Of a stretch of DNA of 64,000 nt, positions 16,300 through 25,672 are shown piece by piece; within the stretch, counting starts at the first letter, position 1, and the number at the start of each line of letters is the position of its first letter. Below the pieces are notes generated by a model. That model searched no databases. It was not told where the DNA came from and was given only the letters and a program-made list of their open reading frames with translations. Origin of the DNA: Prado023 sp963706875 (GTDB taxonomy: Bacteria; Actinomycetota; Actinomycetes; S36-B12; CAIYMF01); assembly GCA_963706875.1 (NCBI GenBank), contig CAVPNW010000010.1, forward strand, positions 1 through 64,000, written 5' to 3'. The translations under genes were made by a program, and so were the position numbers.

Positions 16300-16527
16300 T
16301 CACTGCGGCGTCTGATCCACCCCGCGGCTGGCGGCGATGCGTCGAGCGAGCTCGTCGCGGCTCATGTTCCCGGGGGCGCGCATCAGGGCGGTCTCGACGG
16401 CCTCGTCGAGGGGCAGCTCGTGGAAGCGCTGGAATCGATCGGTCACGGTCTCAACCGCTTCGGTCCAGCGCGAGGTCGCCGCCCCGGCTGCCGCCTGGCC
16501 GTCCTGCCGCCGCCAACTGATCCCCAC
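16300..16527 (-). CDS. Small hypothetical protein
   Basis: Candidate protein of 75 residues ending in a charged helical segment (FHELPLDEAVETALMRAPGN, then MSRDELARRIAASRG). The GTG start at 16527 is supported by GGGGAG six bases upstream; the open frame extends further but without a second good start. No family recognised. Codon positions look actinobacterial (G/C at third positions), which favours a real gene but is not proof. Confidence 0.45.
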   Translation of the reverse strand: MGISWRRQDGQAAAGAATSRWTEAVETVTDRFQRFHELPLDEAVETALMRAPGNMSRDELARRIAASRGVDQTPQ

Positions 16528-16652
16528 AGTGCACTCCCCACGCCTTGGACCGTGTGCAGGGACGATACGCCGCGCGGCAGGACCGGGCAAGGAACGCGCC
16601 CCACGTGTCCCCCCGAGTGTCCACCGGGGGATCGTCGGAACGAACTGGGGAC

Positions 16653-17438
16653 TCAGAGGGCCTCGACGACCACGTCGAGCCGGGATGCTGTGAGCCGTTG
16701 CCGACCCGCAACCGCGGCCACGGGCTCTACTTGGAACCCGAGCGCGCGGATGGCGTCCACCAGCTCGTCGATGCTCTGCGGGTCAGCGTCGGACTTCGCG
16801 AGCGCCCGCAGCAGCCGGCCCTTGGTCGCCTTGTTGAAGTGGCTGGCCACGGTCCGCATGTCGCCCCGCTCGTGGATCACCCGGATCGCCGCGGTGCGCT
16901 CAGGTGGTCCCTGCCAGCTGGCCGCGTAGGTGCCCGAGCGCAGGTCCAGCACGAGGCCGGTGCGCGTCGGCCCGGCCAGGGCCCTGCTCAGCGGCTCCCG
17001 CCAGAACGTGGCCAGGCGACCGGGACCCGGCAGCGTCACGGCGCCCGACAGCCGGTACGCCGGGATCGGGTCGGTCAGGCGAACCGCACCCCACAGTCCC
17101 GACGACACGAGTGCCCAGTCGGCGAGCCTGGCCCGGGTCGCCGCGTCGGCCCCCTCGACGTCGAGGGCGGAGAACAGCACGCCCGTGTACACCTGCCACG
17201 CCGGCGCCGTCGGGGCCTTCTTCAGGGCCTTGTTGCGCTGCACCTCACCGGCCTGCCCCGCGCTGAGCCCCAGCACCTCCAGCGCATGCGCGGGTGTGGA
17301 TCGGCACAGGCTGGCCAACGAGCTGAGCACCTTGCGGCGCGCCGGGTTCAGTGCGGGCAACGACAGGGCAGCGAGGTCGAGAGCCGGACCCTCGGTCGGG
17401 TCCGTCTTGCCCTCGCTGGGCGGGAGGAGGACGAGCAC
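16653..17438 (-). CDS. yaaA: Peroxide stress protein YaaA
   Basis: Protein of 261 residues, normal length for the YaaA/DUF328 family. It opens with LVLLPPSEGKTDP, the family signature, and has WQVYTGVLFSALDVEG (about 81-96), RLTDPIPAYRLSGAVTLPGP (about 119-138) and the C-terminal SHFNKATKGRLLRALAKS (about 200-217). In E. coli YaaA lowers free iron and limits Fenton damage under peroxide. The GTG start follows AGGATG closely. Shares orientation with the epimerase gene, which ends 13 bases upstream. Confidence 0.92.
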   Translation of the reverse strand: MLVLLPPSEGKTDPTEGPALDLAALSLPALNPARRKVLSSLASLCRSTPAHALEVLGLSAGQAGEVQRNKALKKAPTAPAWQVYTGVLFSALDVEGADAATRARLADWALVSSGLWGAVRLTDPIPAYRLSGAVTLPGPGRLATFWREPLSRALAGPTRTGLVLDLRSGTYAASWQGPPERTAAIRVIHERGDMRTVASHFNKATKGRLLRALAKSDADPQSIDELVDAIRALGFQVEPVAAVAGRQRLTASRLDVVVEAL

Positions 17439-17450
17439 CGGACCATCCTG

Positions 17451-18191
17451 TCAGGTGAAGCGTGTGTCCAGTCCGACGATCCGGGCGGAGTCGATCAGCC
17501 GCTGGTCGTGGTCCGGCTCGTCGGTCTCGATGATCCGCCATGGTCGATCGAGCGTGTCCGTGAGGCGTCGCAGGATCCGAGCATGGGTCCAGGCTGTCTG
17601 CGCGTTGGCGTCGAGATGGTGCAGTCCCGGCTCGGGGTCTGCGACCAGCGACAACAGCGCGGCCGCCGTGTCGTCCAGGAAGGCGCACGCGGGGATCCAG
17701 CGCCGGCTGGCCCGCACCGATCCCTGCGCAGCCTGCTCGGCGTCGGTATGGGCGACCATGTTGTTGCCCATACCGTTGGGATCGATCTGGTATCCGAGGC
17801 GGGCGACCATCGCCCCAGGGTTGGCCGCCCACGTCGCGTCCTCGCAGCGCTTCTTGTAGGCGCCGTACTCGTCGGTCGCGGTACGTGGCGAGGAGATGGT
17901 GTACGGCCCATCGGGGCGTGCGGCGAAGACCATGGTCGTGGAGGTGAGGACGAACGGGATCCCCGCTTCGCGCGCGTAGCCGGCCAGCTGCCCGCACCAC
18001 GACTCGGCGCCGAACGCCGCGTGCACGATCGCGTCGGGATGCTGCGAGTCGAGGAAGTGCCGGCAGGCGCCGGTGTCGTCGGGGGAGACGTCGCTGCGCA
18101 CCCACGGGGTGACCTCATGGCCGGCCGATCGCGCAACTGCCGCGAATCGCGGCGCGACCGTTCCGGACATGCCCGTGACCAGGATCCTCAC
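17451..18191 (-). CDS. NAD-dependent epimerase/dehydratase-like protein (RmlD-like)
   Basis: Protein of 246 residues starting MRILVTGMSGTVAPRFAAVA, a Rossmann TGxxGxx loop. It continues HPDAIVHAAFGAESW, VLTSTTMVFAARPDGPYT and DEYGAYKKRCED, whose Tyr-x-x-x-Lys is the extended-SDR active site. Substrate is unknown; the closest general type is dTDP-4-dehydrorhamnose reductase-like. TACGGT seven bases before the GTG start (complement of 18199-18204) suggests a leaderless transcript shared with yaaA. Confidence 0.82.
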   Translation of the reverse strand: MRILVTGMSGTVAPRFAAVARSAGHEVTPWVRSDVSPDDTGACRHFLDSQHPDAIVHAAFGAESWCGQLAGYAREAGIPFVLTSTTMVFAARPDGPYTISSPRTATDEYGAYKKRCEDATWAANPGAMVARLGYQIDPNGMGNNMVAHTDAEQAAQGSVRASRRWIPACAFLDDTAAALLSLVADPEPGLHHLDANAQTAWTHARILRRLTDTLDRPWRIIETDEPDHDQRLIDSARIVGLDTRFT

Positions 18192-18250
18192 CTCGGGGAC
18201 CGTAGCACCGGTCGGCCGCCGGCCGCTCCCGGCCCGGGGCGTTGTGCACT

Positions 18251-18264
18251 ACCGTCCGGACGGT
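18251..18264. promoter_or_regulatory. Perfect 14-bp palindrome upstream of the epimerase gene
   Basis: ACCGTCCGGACGGT, a full palindrome 60 bases ahead of the gene start. A weaker pair CTGCTCCC (18265-18272) and GGGAGCAG (18300-18307) nearby may terminate the upstream secreted-protein gene. Confidence 0.35.
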
Positions 18265-18346
18265 CTGCTCCCAGATGGACGGGAGCGGATCGCCTGGACG
18301 GGAGCAGAACCCCGGGGGCGCTCGACGTACGAGAGCTGCGGAGGCC

Positions 18347-19291
18347 TCAGTGGAACGACAGGTGGACGTGGTCGTAGTGGTTGGCCGTGGCCGACCCACG
18401 GTCGGACATGCCGCGCCAGCCGTCACCGGCGCGCTGGGTGGTCCAGATGCGCTGAGCGTAGATGACCTCGGTGATGCCGAGCGCGGATGCGTTGGCCCGT
18501 GCCCAGTTGGCGATCTCCTGGCCGGCGGCGCCACTGACCATCACGTCCAGCGCGCGCCCGGACGAGTGGTTGGACGAGCCTGCGCGGTAGCCGCCGTAGG
18601 CGGTCACCTGCGGGAACCGGGCGCAGATCGCGCGGTGTGCGGCGATCGCGTTGGCACCGATGCCACCCTCGACACCGGACCCGCTGGCACACGGGGCAGT
18701 GGACAGCCCGCCTGACTCGGAGGCCTCGGGCTTGGACTTGGACAGGAACTCGGCCTTGACCCAGCGCGGCTTGTCCTTGTAGATGATCTGGCGGAAGCCG
18801 TCCTCGGTGACGTCGGTGATCTTCACCTTGTCCGCTGCGTCGAGGACCGTGACGACATCGGCGTCGGCGTCGGGCGTCTTGCGGACCTTGAGGGCCACCT
18901 CGGTGTAGCGAGAGCCCACGACCTCGGGCTCCGGCTCGGCCTCGACCGTGGGCTCAGCCGGGGCGTCGGTCGTCGCAGGCGTCACATCGGATGTCGGGAC
19001 CGGCCCGCGTGTGGCCGAACGCGAGGACCGAATGATCCGCTCCGCAGCCTTGCTGTCGCTGAGCGCGACGGGTTCGGCGCTGAACGGCGCCGACGTAGCC
19101 GTCGTGGCGCCGTACGTGCCCAGGGCGACGGGAACGTCGGGGGAGGTCGCAGGCGCGGCGATTGCGGCACCTGCGGCGGTGAGCAGGGCCAGGGACATCG
19201 CGGCGGTGAGCACTCCGGCGCGGCGTGCCGGGGTGGTGCTGGGTTGCTTCGTTCGAGTATCGGGGCAGTCGGTTGAGTCGTGGCGACCCAT
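18347..19291 (-). CDS. Secreted SH3 / ARB_07466-like (peptidase M15-type) protein
   Basis: Protein of 314 residues. The signal peptide is within about 20-48 (VLTAAMSLALLTAAGAAIAA), then a disordered Thr/Ala/Glu stretch, then a bacterial SH3 domain (about 132-195: VALKVRKTPDADADVVTVLD). A C-terminal domain (about 215-314) with IGANAIAAHRAICARFPQVT, SNHSSGRALDVMV and NHYDHVHLSF follows; those His/Asp residues resemble the zinc site of D-Ala-D-Ala carboxypeptidase-like folds. It probably acts on cell-wall peptidoglycan. The ATG at 19291 is chosen for AGGAAGG eight bases upstream. Confidence 0.85.
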   Translation of the reverse strand: MGRHDSTDCPDTRTKQPSTTPARRAGVLTAAMSLALLTAAGAAIAAPATSPDVPVALGTYGATTATSAPFSAEPVALSDSKAAERIIRSSRSATRGPVPTSDVTPATTDAPAEPTVEAEPEPEVVGSRYTEVALKVRKTPDADADVVTVLDAADKVKITDVTEDGFRQIIYKDKPRWVKAEFLSKSKPEASESGGLSTAPCASGSGVEGGIGANAIAAHRAICARFPQVTAYGGYRAGSSNHSSGRALDVMVSGAAGQEIANWARANASALGITEVIYAQRIWTTQRAGDGWRGMSDRGSATANHYDHVHLSFH

Positions 19292-19525
19292 GGCTGCAGC
19301 CTTCCTGTGGACGACGGCGGAGCCCGGGCAACTGGCCCGCGAGGGGCGTTGACAGGCCGCGATGGGGGCCTCTTCGGCGGCTGTTCGGCCATCCGGATCC
19401 GGGCGTTCCATGTCGTCCTGCCCATCAGGGAAGGGCACGAAACTGTGACGCTCGTCTCAAAGGGGGCGCGATGGTCGCTCGACAAGGCGATCCGGCGGTC
19501 GATGCTGACCTCCGTCGAGGTGCCG

Positions 19526-21322
19526 TCAGCTCCCCGACAGCCAGGGCGTGTCAGGCCCGTGGCTGCCTGCATCGGCCTGCCCGCCCTCGGCACCCTGCCC
19601 GCCCTCGCCGAATGCATCGAGGTCCTCGCGAGCGGCCGTGAGCGGGTCAACGACCTCGACCGGCTCGATCGCCACCTGGTCGCGGCCAGCGCGCTTCGCC
19701 CGGTACAGGGCGTGGTCGGCGCGCGACAGGGCGTCGTCGGTGTCCGTGGTCGAGGCCGCGAGCACAGCCCCGAGGGACACGGTCACCTTCACCTTGCCGA
19801 TGTCGGTGGTGACCGGGCCGCTGGCCGCCTTCTGGACGTTGGTGGCCACCGAGAGCAGGGTCTCCTCGTCGGGGCACTGGTCGAGCACGATCACGAACTC
19901 GTCGCCACCGATCCGGCCAACGACGTCCTTGTGGCGGACCGCGCCCTTGAGCCGGTCGGCGACCGCGGCAATGACCACGTCGCCGATGCGGTGGCCGAGC
20001 TGGTCGTTGATCTGCTTGAGGTTGTCGATGTCGCACCAGAGGACGCCGATGTGGTCCGCCGGGGCGGGGGTCAGGCCGAGACGGGTCTCGAGGCGGGTCA
20101 GCAGGCTCGCGCGGTTGGCCAGGCCGGTCTGCATGTCGTGGGTCGCCCGGAAGGTGAGGTCGGCCTGCATCTGGTGGGTCTGGGTGCGGTCAGCGAACTG
20201 GTGGACGAACAGCTGTGGGTTCCCGACCTCGTCGCGCAGGATCCCGACGGCGTGATCCACCCAGACCTCGCCCAAGGGGGACAGGAGGCGATGCTCGAGT
20301 CGTACGGTCTCGAGCTCCCCGAGCTGCAACTCGGTGCGCAGGTCCTCCACCAGCTCGCGTTCGTCCTCGGGGATGAACTCGCGGAACCGGTGGCCGATCA
20401 GGCGTTCGGCCTGGATGCCCAGTAGCTCGCACAGGGCGGGGTTGGCCTGGACGATCCGGTCGTGGGCATCGGCCACGGCCATCCCCTCCGGCGCGCCGTG
20501 CATGGCCATCCGGAACTGCTCCTCGCTGCGGGCCAGCTCCCGCTTGGCGCGCAGTTCCTCGGTGACGTCACGAAGGCCGAAGGCCATCCCGGTGACCAGC
20601 CCGCCCTCGACTGTCAGGGCCCGCGCCGTGACCGACATGAACCGGTAGGCACCTGTGGTGGACCGGAAGCGGATCACCTCGTCGTGGATCTCCTCGCCAT
20701 GGCGGATGCCCGTCAGGGACGTCGCGAACCGGTCGAGGTCTGGCCGGGCCACGAATGCGGTGATGGCCCGCCCGGCCAGCAGCCCCGTCTCCCAGCCCAG
20801 GAGGGTCGTGACCGATGGGGAGACCCAGGTGATCAGCCCCTGGGGGTCGGTCTGCGCGACGACGTCGGTGGAGTTCTCGCTCAGGACCTGGAAGTGCCTG
20901 GCGGATGCGTGCAGCGTCTGCAGGTTCTCGACCTCGGCGGTCACGTCAGTGAACTGGGCCAGGAACTGCATGGGCAGCCCCGCGCGTCCCGGCGTCGGGG
21001 TGACTGTCAGGTCGACCCAGATCTGCGCCCCATCCGCGGCCAGGCAGCGCTGCCGCTGGCTGAACGACTCCGCCTCGTCGCGGCTGATGTCGGCCAGGGC
21101 CTTGGCGACGTTCGACCAGTCGTCGGGGTGCGTGATGTCGAACAGGCCCGAGCTTGCGAGGTCGCCGGCAGTGTGACCGAGCAGCGAGCAGAGCCTCGGG
21201 TTGACCACGAGGAAGCGGCCGTCGAGGGCGGTGAGGGCCATGCCGATGGCGGCGAGCTCGAACAGCTCAGCCTCGCCACGTTGGGATGGCCGGGTGCTGC
21301 CATCCTCGGAGATCAACCTCAC
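19526..21322 (-). CDS. Diguanylate cyclase with PAS sensors (PAS-PAS-PAS-GGDEF)
   Basis: Protein of 598 residues without membrane segments. Three PAS modules (about 18-130, 140-265, 275-390) precede a GGDEF domain (about 395-560). The active-site loop is intact (VGRIGGDEFVIVLD), with an RxxD inhibitory site (RHKD) five residues before it, so it should make cyclic di-GMP from GTP under product inhibition. TACTCT six bases before the GTG start (21329-21334) suggests a leaderless transcript. It is a close paralogue of 23807-25468: both share DVTEELRAKRELARSEEQFR and HQFADRT. Confidence 0.93.
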   Translation of the reverse strand: MRLISEDGSTRPSQRGEAELFELAAIGMALTALDGRFLVVNPRLCSLLGHTAGDLASSGLFDITHPDDWSNVAKALADISRDEAESFSQRQRCLAADGAQIWVDLTVTPTPGRAGLPMQFLAQFTDVTAEVENLQTLHASARHFQVLSENSTDVVAQTDPQGLITWVSPSVTTLLGWETGLLAGRAITAFVARPDLDRFATSLTGIRHGEEIHDEVIRFRSTTGAYRFMSVTARALTVEGGLVTGMAFGLRDVTEELRAKRELARSEEQFRMAMHGAPEGMAVADAHDRIVQANPALCELLGIQAERLIGHRFREFIPEDERELVEDLRTELQLGELETVRLEHRLLSPLGEVWVDHAVGILRDEVGNPQLFVHQFADRTQTHQMQADLTFRATHDMQTGLANRASLLTRLETRLGLTPAPADHIGVLWCDIDNLKQINDQLGHRIGDVVIAAVADRLKGAVRHKDVVGRIGGDEFVIVLDQCPDEETLLSVATNVQKAASGPVTTDIGKVKVTVSLGAVLAASTTDTDDALSRADHALYRAKRAGRDQVAIEPVEVVDPLTAAREDLDAFGEGGQGAEGGQADAGSHGPDTPWLSGS

Positions 21323-21489
21323 GCGCCAAGAGTACGAGGCAATGCGGACAAATCAGAAGGCGAGCGGTTGAGCCGAACGGGTGGTTTGCGTCGACTTGCG
21401 ACCGAAACTCGTCACTCTCGGCGAATCGGAGGGGCTCTGGCGCCGGAATCCGCACACTTTCGAGGGACCTGGAGGGTGGGTCGCGACCC

Positions 21490-23580
21490 TCAGCGGCGAT
21501 GGCCGCTCAGGAGGTCGCGGACCTCGGCGAGCTCCTCGTGCAGGGGCACCGCCTCCAGCCAGTCGGCAAGGCCGGAGGCTGGCATCGCCCGGGACCACAG
21601 GTAGCCCTGGCCCATCGTTGCACCGAGGGACTGCAGGATCTCGAGCTGCGCGCGGGTCTCCACACCCTCGGCGATCACCCAGAGTCCCAGCGAATCGGCC
21701 AGGTTGATGATGGCATCGACGATCGACAGGTCGGAGGAGTCCCTGCCCAGGCCGTCGACGAAGGAACGGTCGACCTTCAGTGCGGTGACGGGGAGCTTCT
21801 TGAGCCGCGCCAGCGATGAGTACCCGGTGCCGAAGTCGTCGATGATCAGGTGCACACCCAGTTGCCGCAGGGCATCCAGGGTCGAGGTGGAGGCATCCAC
21901 GGAGCTCATCACTGCGGTCTCGGTGATCTCCAGGTGCAGGTTCCCCGGGGGCACCCCGGTCTCGGCAAGGGCCCGGGTGACCTTGTGGATGAGGTCGGGA
22001 TCGGTCAGCTGCCGCGGCGACAGGTTCACTGCCATCCACAGGTCCCGGGCCTTGGGGATCTCACGGCGCATGTGCTGCAGCTGGCCGAGGGCGGTCTCGA
22101 GCATCCAGGCCCCCAGCGGCAGGATCAGCCCGGTGTCCTCAGCCAGGGGGATGAACTCGTCCGGACCGATCAGACCGCGCTCCGGGTGCTCCCAGCGGAC
22201 CAGGGCCTCCATGCCCACGGCCTCGCCGGTGGTGAGGTCCACCACCGGCTGGTAGTGCGCGCGCAGCTCGTCGCGCTCCAGGGCCCGGCGCAGGCCCAGC
22301 TGGTCGTCGAGGCGAGCCGTGGCCTGGTCGAGCATCGTCTGGTGGAAGTGCGCCGCCTGGTCGCGGCCTGCGCTCTTGGCCCGGAACATCGCCGAGTCGG
22401 CCTCGCGGATCAGGGACTGCGCGCTGGACCCGGGTGTGGCTGGTGCGACTCCGATGCTCGCGGTGAGGGTGATCTCGTGCGTGGCGATCGTGAAGGGCAT
22501 TGCGATCGTCGCCCGGATCATCTCGACCAGCAGCTCGAGCTCGGGATCACGGATCGCCTCGCACACGATGGCGAACTCGTCACCGCTGAACCGGGCGAGC
22601 GTGTCGCCGGGCCGGGTCACCTCCGTGAGCCTCTCGGCCACATCCTGGAGCAGGGCATCGCCGATGCCATGACCGAGACCGTCATTGACGGTCTTGAACG
22701 AGTCGAGGTCCAGGAGCAGGACCACCAGCCGCTCCCCACGGCGCGGTGCCCGTGCGAGCCCGGCCTCGATCCGATCGGCCAGGAGGGTCTGGTTGGGCAG
22801 GCCCGTCAGCTGGTCGTGGAGGGCCTCATGCGCCCGCTTGTCGGCCAGGTGCTCGCGCTCCTGGGACATCTGCGCCGTGAGGTGCACGGCGAGCAGTGGG
22901 GGGACCAGCAGGGGGAGGATGACCCACGTACCTTCATGGATCGCAACGACGGCCACGAGCGGTGACAGGGTCAGGACTGCGAACGTGGAGACGGTGTAGA
23001 ACCAGAAGTCCTCCGTGAAGGACTCCCACCAGGACTGGTCCTCGGCGAGCCCGGCCACGATCGCGAGGTTCACCAGGTGGTAGACGACCCAGGACAGCGC
23101 GACCAGCCCGAGATCCCGAGGGGTGATCTCGCCGGCCTCGGTCGTGGGCCATATACCGCGATCCAGGACCGCCGAGGCGGCGAGCACGGACAACGTGTAG
23201 TTGCCCACGTTGAAGAACAGCTTCCACACGACCTTGCGGGCCAGTAGCTCGCTCATGAGCGTTGCCAGCGCCATCATGACCAGTGCCGGCAAGGGGCCCC
23301 ACAGGTACAGGGTCGCGAAGACGAAGGCCTGCGAGATGGAGATCGGGTCACCCTCGAACCGACTCATCATGATGGGCCGCAGCTCCGTGACGACCACCAG
23401 TATCGCCATCATCACCAGTGGGGCTACCGCGTCCTGGGCCCGGAGGTCGCCGATGACATCGGGCAGCAGGGCCAGTGCGATGAGCGCCACCGCGCATCCG
23501 CCGATCGCGCTCAGGAACCAGGCGGTGCGGAAGACAGCCGGATGCCGAGCGTTCAACGCGCTCGACCGCATCCCGGCCAT
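21490..23580 (-). CDS. Membrane GGDEF-EAL protein (cyclic di-GMP turnover)
   Basis: Protein of 696 residues. About seven or eight TM helices occupy residues 20-245, e.g. FLSAIGGCAVALIALALLP and TWVILPLLVPPLLAVHLTAQ, forming a MASE-like sensor. The GGDEF domain (about 260-420) has FSGDEF in place of GGDEF, so cyclase activity is doubtful. The EAL domain (about 440-685) keeps MEALVRWEHP, LHLEITET, IIDDFGTGYSSL, LKVDRSFV and AEGVET, as expected of an active phosphodiesterase. It probably degrades cyclic di-GMP between two cyclases. The start is at the ATG after CTCTCAGAGAG-type sequence; GGAGAG precedes it. Confidence 0.93.
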   Translation of the reverse strand: MAGMRSSALNARHPAVFRTAWFLSAIGGCAVALIALALLPDVIGDLRAQDAVAPLVMMAILVVVTELRPIMMSRFEGDPISISQAFVFATLYLWGPLPALVMMALATLMSELLARKVVWKLFFNVGNYTLSVLAASAVLDRGIWPTTEAGEITPRDLGLVALSWVVYHLVNLAIVAGLAEDQSWWESFTEDFWFYTVSTFAVLTLSPLVAVVAIHEGTWVILPLLVPPLLAVHLTAQMSQEREHLADKRAHEALHDQLTGLPNQTLLADRIEAGLARAPRRGERLVVLLLDLDSFKTVNDGLGHGIGDALLQDVAERLTEVTRPGDTLARFSGDEFAIVCEAIRDPELELLVEMIRATIAMPFTIATHEITLTASIGVAPATPGSSAQSLIREADSAMFRAKSAGRDQAAHFHQTMLDQATARLDDQLGLRRALERDELRAHYQPVVDLTTGEAVGMEALVRWEHPERGLIGPDEFIPLAEDTGLILPLGAWMLETALGQLQHMRREIPKARDLWMAVNLSPRQLTDPDLIHKVTRALAETGVPPGNLHLEITETAVMSSVDASTSTLDALRQLGVHLIIDDFGTGYSSLARLKKLPVTALKVDRSFVDGLGRDSSDLSIVDAIINLADSLGLWVIAEGVETRAQLEILQSLGATMGQGYLWSRAMPASGLADWLEAVPLHEELAEVRDLLSGHRR

Positions 23581-23611
23581 CTCGCTCTCCTCTCAGAGAG
23601 TAATCGTTTCA

Positions 23612-23680
23612 TGGCGCACGGTAATGGATCTTGTGCGCCAACACAACATCCCACGCATATCATCACGCATTGGGCGCACG
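23612..23680. promoter_or_regulatory. Repeated GCGCAC half-sites upstream of the GGDEF-EAL gene
   Basis: TGGCGCAC (23612-23619) and GTGCGCCA (23633-23640) form a perfect inverted repeat; a third half-site TGGGCGCACG lies at 23671-23680. All are in the 226-bp spacer just upstream of the membrane GGDEF-EAL gene, where a regulator could bind. Confidence 0.4.
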
Positions 23681-23806
23681 GCAAATGACGTGCCACAGCA
23701 CTCCCGGGTCCCAACGTCGCAGGTCACGAGTCGTTCCAGGGGCGCAGATTCGTCGTATTCCACGACATTTCGCCGGACCGAGGAACGTGCACGCACTGCA
23801 TTCGGA

Positions 23807-25468
23807 TCAGGAGTCGCTGAGCCCTTCGACACCGATTCGGTTCCCACCCGAGCGCTTCGCCCGGTAGAGGGCCTCATCGGCGCGCCGCAGCGCCTCATCG
23901 GTCTCGGCCGTGGATTCGGCCAGCACGGCACCGACCGAGATGCTCACGTCGATGGCACCCATGGACGTCTCGACGGGGTGGCTGGCGGCCGACTGGACGT
24001 TGCGGGCGACCAGCGCGAGCTCCTGGATCGAGTCGCAGTGGTCGAGCACGATGAAGAACTCGTCGCCGCCGTAGCGCGCGACCTCGTCCTGACGACGCAC
24101 CGCCCGCTCCAGGCGGTTGGCGACCGCGGAGATCACGGCGTCGCCGACGAGGTGGCCGTACCGGTCGTTGATGGGCTTGAGGTTGTCGATGTCGCAGAAG
24201 AGCACTCCCACGGTGCTTGCCGACTCAGGCGGCATCCCCAGGCGCTGGGTCAGGCGGGTCTTGAGGGACTCCTTGTTGGCCAAGCCGGTCTGCAGGTCGT
24301 GGCTGGCCTTGTAGGTCAGGTCGGCCTCCAGTCGCCGCGCGGCGGTCCTGTCGGCGAACTGGTGGACGAAGAGCGCCGGGTTGCCGAGGTCGTCGCGCAT
24401 GATCCCGACCGAATGGTCGACCCACACCTCGCTCGTGTGGCTTGTCAGACGGTGCTGGCATCGCTCGATGGCGATGTTGCCCCAGAGCAGGCGCTCACGC
24501 CACTGGTCGACCTGCTCTCGCTCCTCCTCGGGGATGTACTCCCGGAACCGGTGCCCGATCAGTGCCTGGCTCGACGTCCCGAGCAGCTCGCAGAGTGCTG
24601 GGTTGACCTGCACGATCCGGTCCTGGGAGTCGGTGACGGCCATGCCCTCGGGCGCCCCGAGCATGGCCATCCGGAACTGCTCCTCGCTGCGCGCGAGCTC
24701 CCGCTTGGCTCGTAGCTCCTCGGTCACGTCGCGCATGGCGATGGCGGTGCGGCGCCCGGTCCCGGCGTCGGCAACCGGGCGGGCGGTGACCGACATGTAG
24801 CGGTAGGCGCCGGAACTCGAGCGGAACCGGACGGTGCGGGTGGTCGGCTCCTGGCCCGGCTCGGAGCCGGCCAGCGCGTCGGTGAATCCCTGGAGGTCCT
24901 CGTGGGCGATCAGCCTGGTGATCTCACGCCCGATGATCTCGGCGGAGTCGGACTCCGGGCCCAGGACGGCCCGGACCGAGGGCGAGGCCCAGGTGATCCG
25001 GCCGGCATCGTCGATCAGGGTCACGACGTCAAGGACGTTCTCGCTCATCACCTCGAGCGAGACCTGCGTCTGCACGGAGCTCGTCACATCGACCGCCTGG
25101 GCGAGGATCGCCGGCCCGTGGTCGCCCTCGGCGGGCAGCAGGCTGAGCGACACGTGCAGCCAGCTCCCGGGGGTCGGGCCCTGGACCCTGGCCATGGAGA
25201 TCGGCTGCTCGCCCAGGGCCGCCAGGGCGTCGGTCATCCGCTCCCGGTCGGACTCGTGGACCAGCTCGGCGACGGAATGGCCGACCAGCTCGGCCTCTGG
25301 GAACCCGACGAGGTCGAGCATCGCCCGATTCACCCACAGGAGGGTCCCGTCGGGGCCGATCACGGCCGCCCCGACGGCCGCACCCTCGTGCGCGCGCTGC
25401 ACCCAGGAGGAGACGCCCGCCCGCACAGGATGCGGGTGCTGGTCATGGGTCTGCTGGGTGGCGGCCAC
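23807..25468 (-). CDS. Diguanylate cyclase with PAS sensors (second copy)
   Basis: Protein of 553 residues, soluble. PAS-like modules lie at about 20-130, 135-260 and 265-385, then a GGDEF domain (about 385-545). The catalytic loop is YGGDEFFIVLD and the inhibitory RxxD is RRQD. The C-terminal half is nearly collinear with the 19526 gene, so the pair arose by duplication; the N-terminal sensor has diverged most. TAGAGT six bases before the GTG start (25475-25480) indicates a leaderless transcript. All three cyclic di-GMP genes run in the same direction, with spacers of 167 and 226 bp. Confidence 0.93.
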   Translation of the reverse strand: MAATQQTHDQHPHPVRAGVSSWVQRAHEGAAVGAAVIGPDGTLLWVNRAMLDLVGFPEAELVGHSVAELVHESDRERMTDALAALGEQPISMARVQGPTPGSWLHVSLSLLPAEGDHGPAILAQAVDVTSSVQTQVSLEVMSENVLDVVTLIDDAGRITWASPSVRAVLGPESDSAEIIGREITRLIAHEDLQGFTDALAGSEPGQEPTTRTVRFRSSSGAYRYMSVTARPVADAGTGRRTAIAMRDVTEELRAKRELARSEEQFRMAMLGAPEGMAVTDSQDRIVQVNPALCELLGTSSQALIGHRFREYIPEEEREQVDQWRERLLWGNIAIERCQHRLTSHTSEVWVDHSVGIMRDDLGNPALFVHQFADRTAARRLEADLTYKASHDLQTGLANKESLKTRLTQRLGMPPESASTVGVLFCDIDNLKPINDRYGHLVGDAVISAVANRLERAVRRQDEVARYGGDEFFIVLDHCDSIQELALVARNVQSAASHPVETSMGAIDVSISVGAVLAESTAETDEALRRADEALYRAKRSGGNRIGVEGLSDS

Positions 25469-25600
25469 GGGATCACTCTAGGGCGACGCACTGACATCCG
25501 GGTGGCGCGGCGCGAGCGCCCGGCCGTGGACGTTGACCGGCAGGTGACGCACGGCCATGCTGGGCGGGACCGGTCCCGAGGGGGCTGCGAGGAGGGGACC

Positions 25601-25624
25601 ATATGTCCACGCTGAACGTCAGCG
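25601..25624 (+). promoter_or_regulatory. Palindrome upstream of pxpAB
   Basis: CGCTGA-ACG-TCAGCG at 25610-25624, next to a looser GGAC-CATAT-GTCC. It sits about 50 bases before the pxpAB start, where an operator would be expected. The 204-bp spacer also serves the divergent cyclase gene. Confidence 0.3.
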
Positions 25625-25672
25625 CGGCCCGCGCGGGCTGCCCGCGGGCGCTGGCCTGAGGCGGGGGGTCGG

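Noticed and set aside
19292..19525. A cyclic di-AMP riboswitch before the secreted SH3/peptidase gene, as found before many actinobacterial wall hydrolases
   Set aside because: I looked for the conserved ydaO-type core in the complement of the 234-bp leader and did not find it.
21490..23580. Full cyclase activity for the GGDEF-EAL protein
   Set aside because: The first Gly of GGDEF is Ser, so I call only the EAL half active with confidence.
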